Below are positions 31,481 through 31,487 of a DNA stretch of 31,487 bases, one piece after another. The position numbers and the translations under genes are program-made. The stretch spans positions 1-31,487 of the forward strand of contig NZ_PSLQ01000040.1 of the NCBI RefSeq assembly GCF_040289685.1. Direction: 5' to 3'. This stretch comes from Pyrinomonas sp040289685. GTDB taxonomy: Bacteria; Acidobacteriota; Blastocatellia; Pyrinomonadales; Pyrinomonadaceae. Position 1 is the stretch's first letter. The number at the start of each line of letters is the position of its first letter. Under the pieces are notes generated by a model that had not been told where the DNA came from, did not search any database, and saw only the letters and a list, made by a program, of their open reading frames with translations.

Positions 31481-31487
31481 TCTTACA
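31380..31487 (-). mobile_element. Right end of an IS200/IS605-family (TnpB) element
   Basis: Read on the minus strand, the sequence ends with a GAATCCCC, a GGCTTTAGCC hairpin, then GGGGAGGATGTCAA, the conserved 3' end of many IS605/TnpB elements. The tnpB gene would lie off the right edge on the minus strand. One minus-strand frame stays open through the end and reads HLRESPGFSRGEDV, similar to the C-terminal tails of TnpB proteins whose gene overlaps the guide RNA. Confidence 0.78.

Overview
The window reads as one contiguous piece of a moderately GC-rich bacterial chromosome. Genes are densely packed on both strands, with no tRNA, rRNA or CRISPR array that I can see. Several features suggest an Acidobacteriota genome, probably a thermophilic Blastocatellia (Pyrinomonas-like) lineage: an MglB-MglA polarity pair, a stand-alone TonB C-terminal protein behind rex, a bi-domain MDR/Gfo-Idh-MocA oxidoreductase, and a lone cREC-type receiver protein. 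That assignment is inference from gene style, not from a database match.

Layout. The left edge (1-200) holds the N-terminus of an IS200/IS605-type TnpB on the minus strand, with a hairpin typical of such elements beside it. Then, all on the minus strand: a TerC-family membrane protein, the UDP-GlcNAc block yvcK/glmR-glmU-glmS (1196-5648), and a lysine-rich TPR protein. mglB-mglA (7146-8293, plus) is divergent from the TPR gene. The minus-strand block ruvA-ruvB-queA-rimI (8472-11918) faces rex, which leads a plus-strand run of rex, a TonB-C protein and a class II aldolase. Next come a cREC receiver (minus), a 51-residue zinc-ribbon membrane protein, a bi-domain oxidoreductase, a DnaC-like helicase loader, a small membrane protein, carB, a CoA-binding protein, a Uma2 nuclease-fold protein and mogA.

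After an 820-bp gene-free stretch comes a three-gene membrane/envelope cluster (25162-28520): a YVDPGSG mini-protein, a two-domain methyltransferase whose N-terminal half looks kinase-like, and a five-TM AlkP/sulfatase-fold protein. An allA-like gene (minus), rpmE and prfA follow. The window ends in an SMP-30/gluconolactonase gene that is broken twice: by an internal frameshift, and by insertion of an IS605-type element. The right end of that element, with its omegaRNA-like hairpins, runs off the right edge.

Two themes stand out. First, both window ends lie in the same class of TnpB element in the same orientation, and the right-hand copy places its predicted guide directly on the interrupted SMP-30 gene. 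Second, several intergenic regions carry pairs of 31-42 bp direct repeats with a strikingly similar period (69-74 bp), many containing TTTCG/CGAAA words. No standard feature type explains these.
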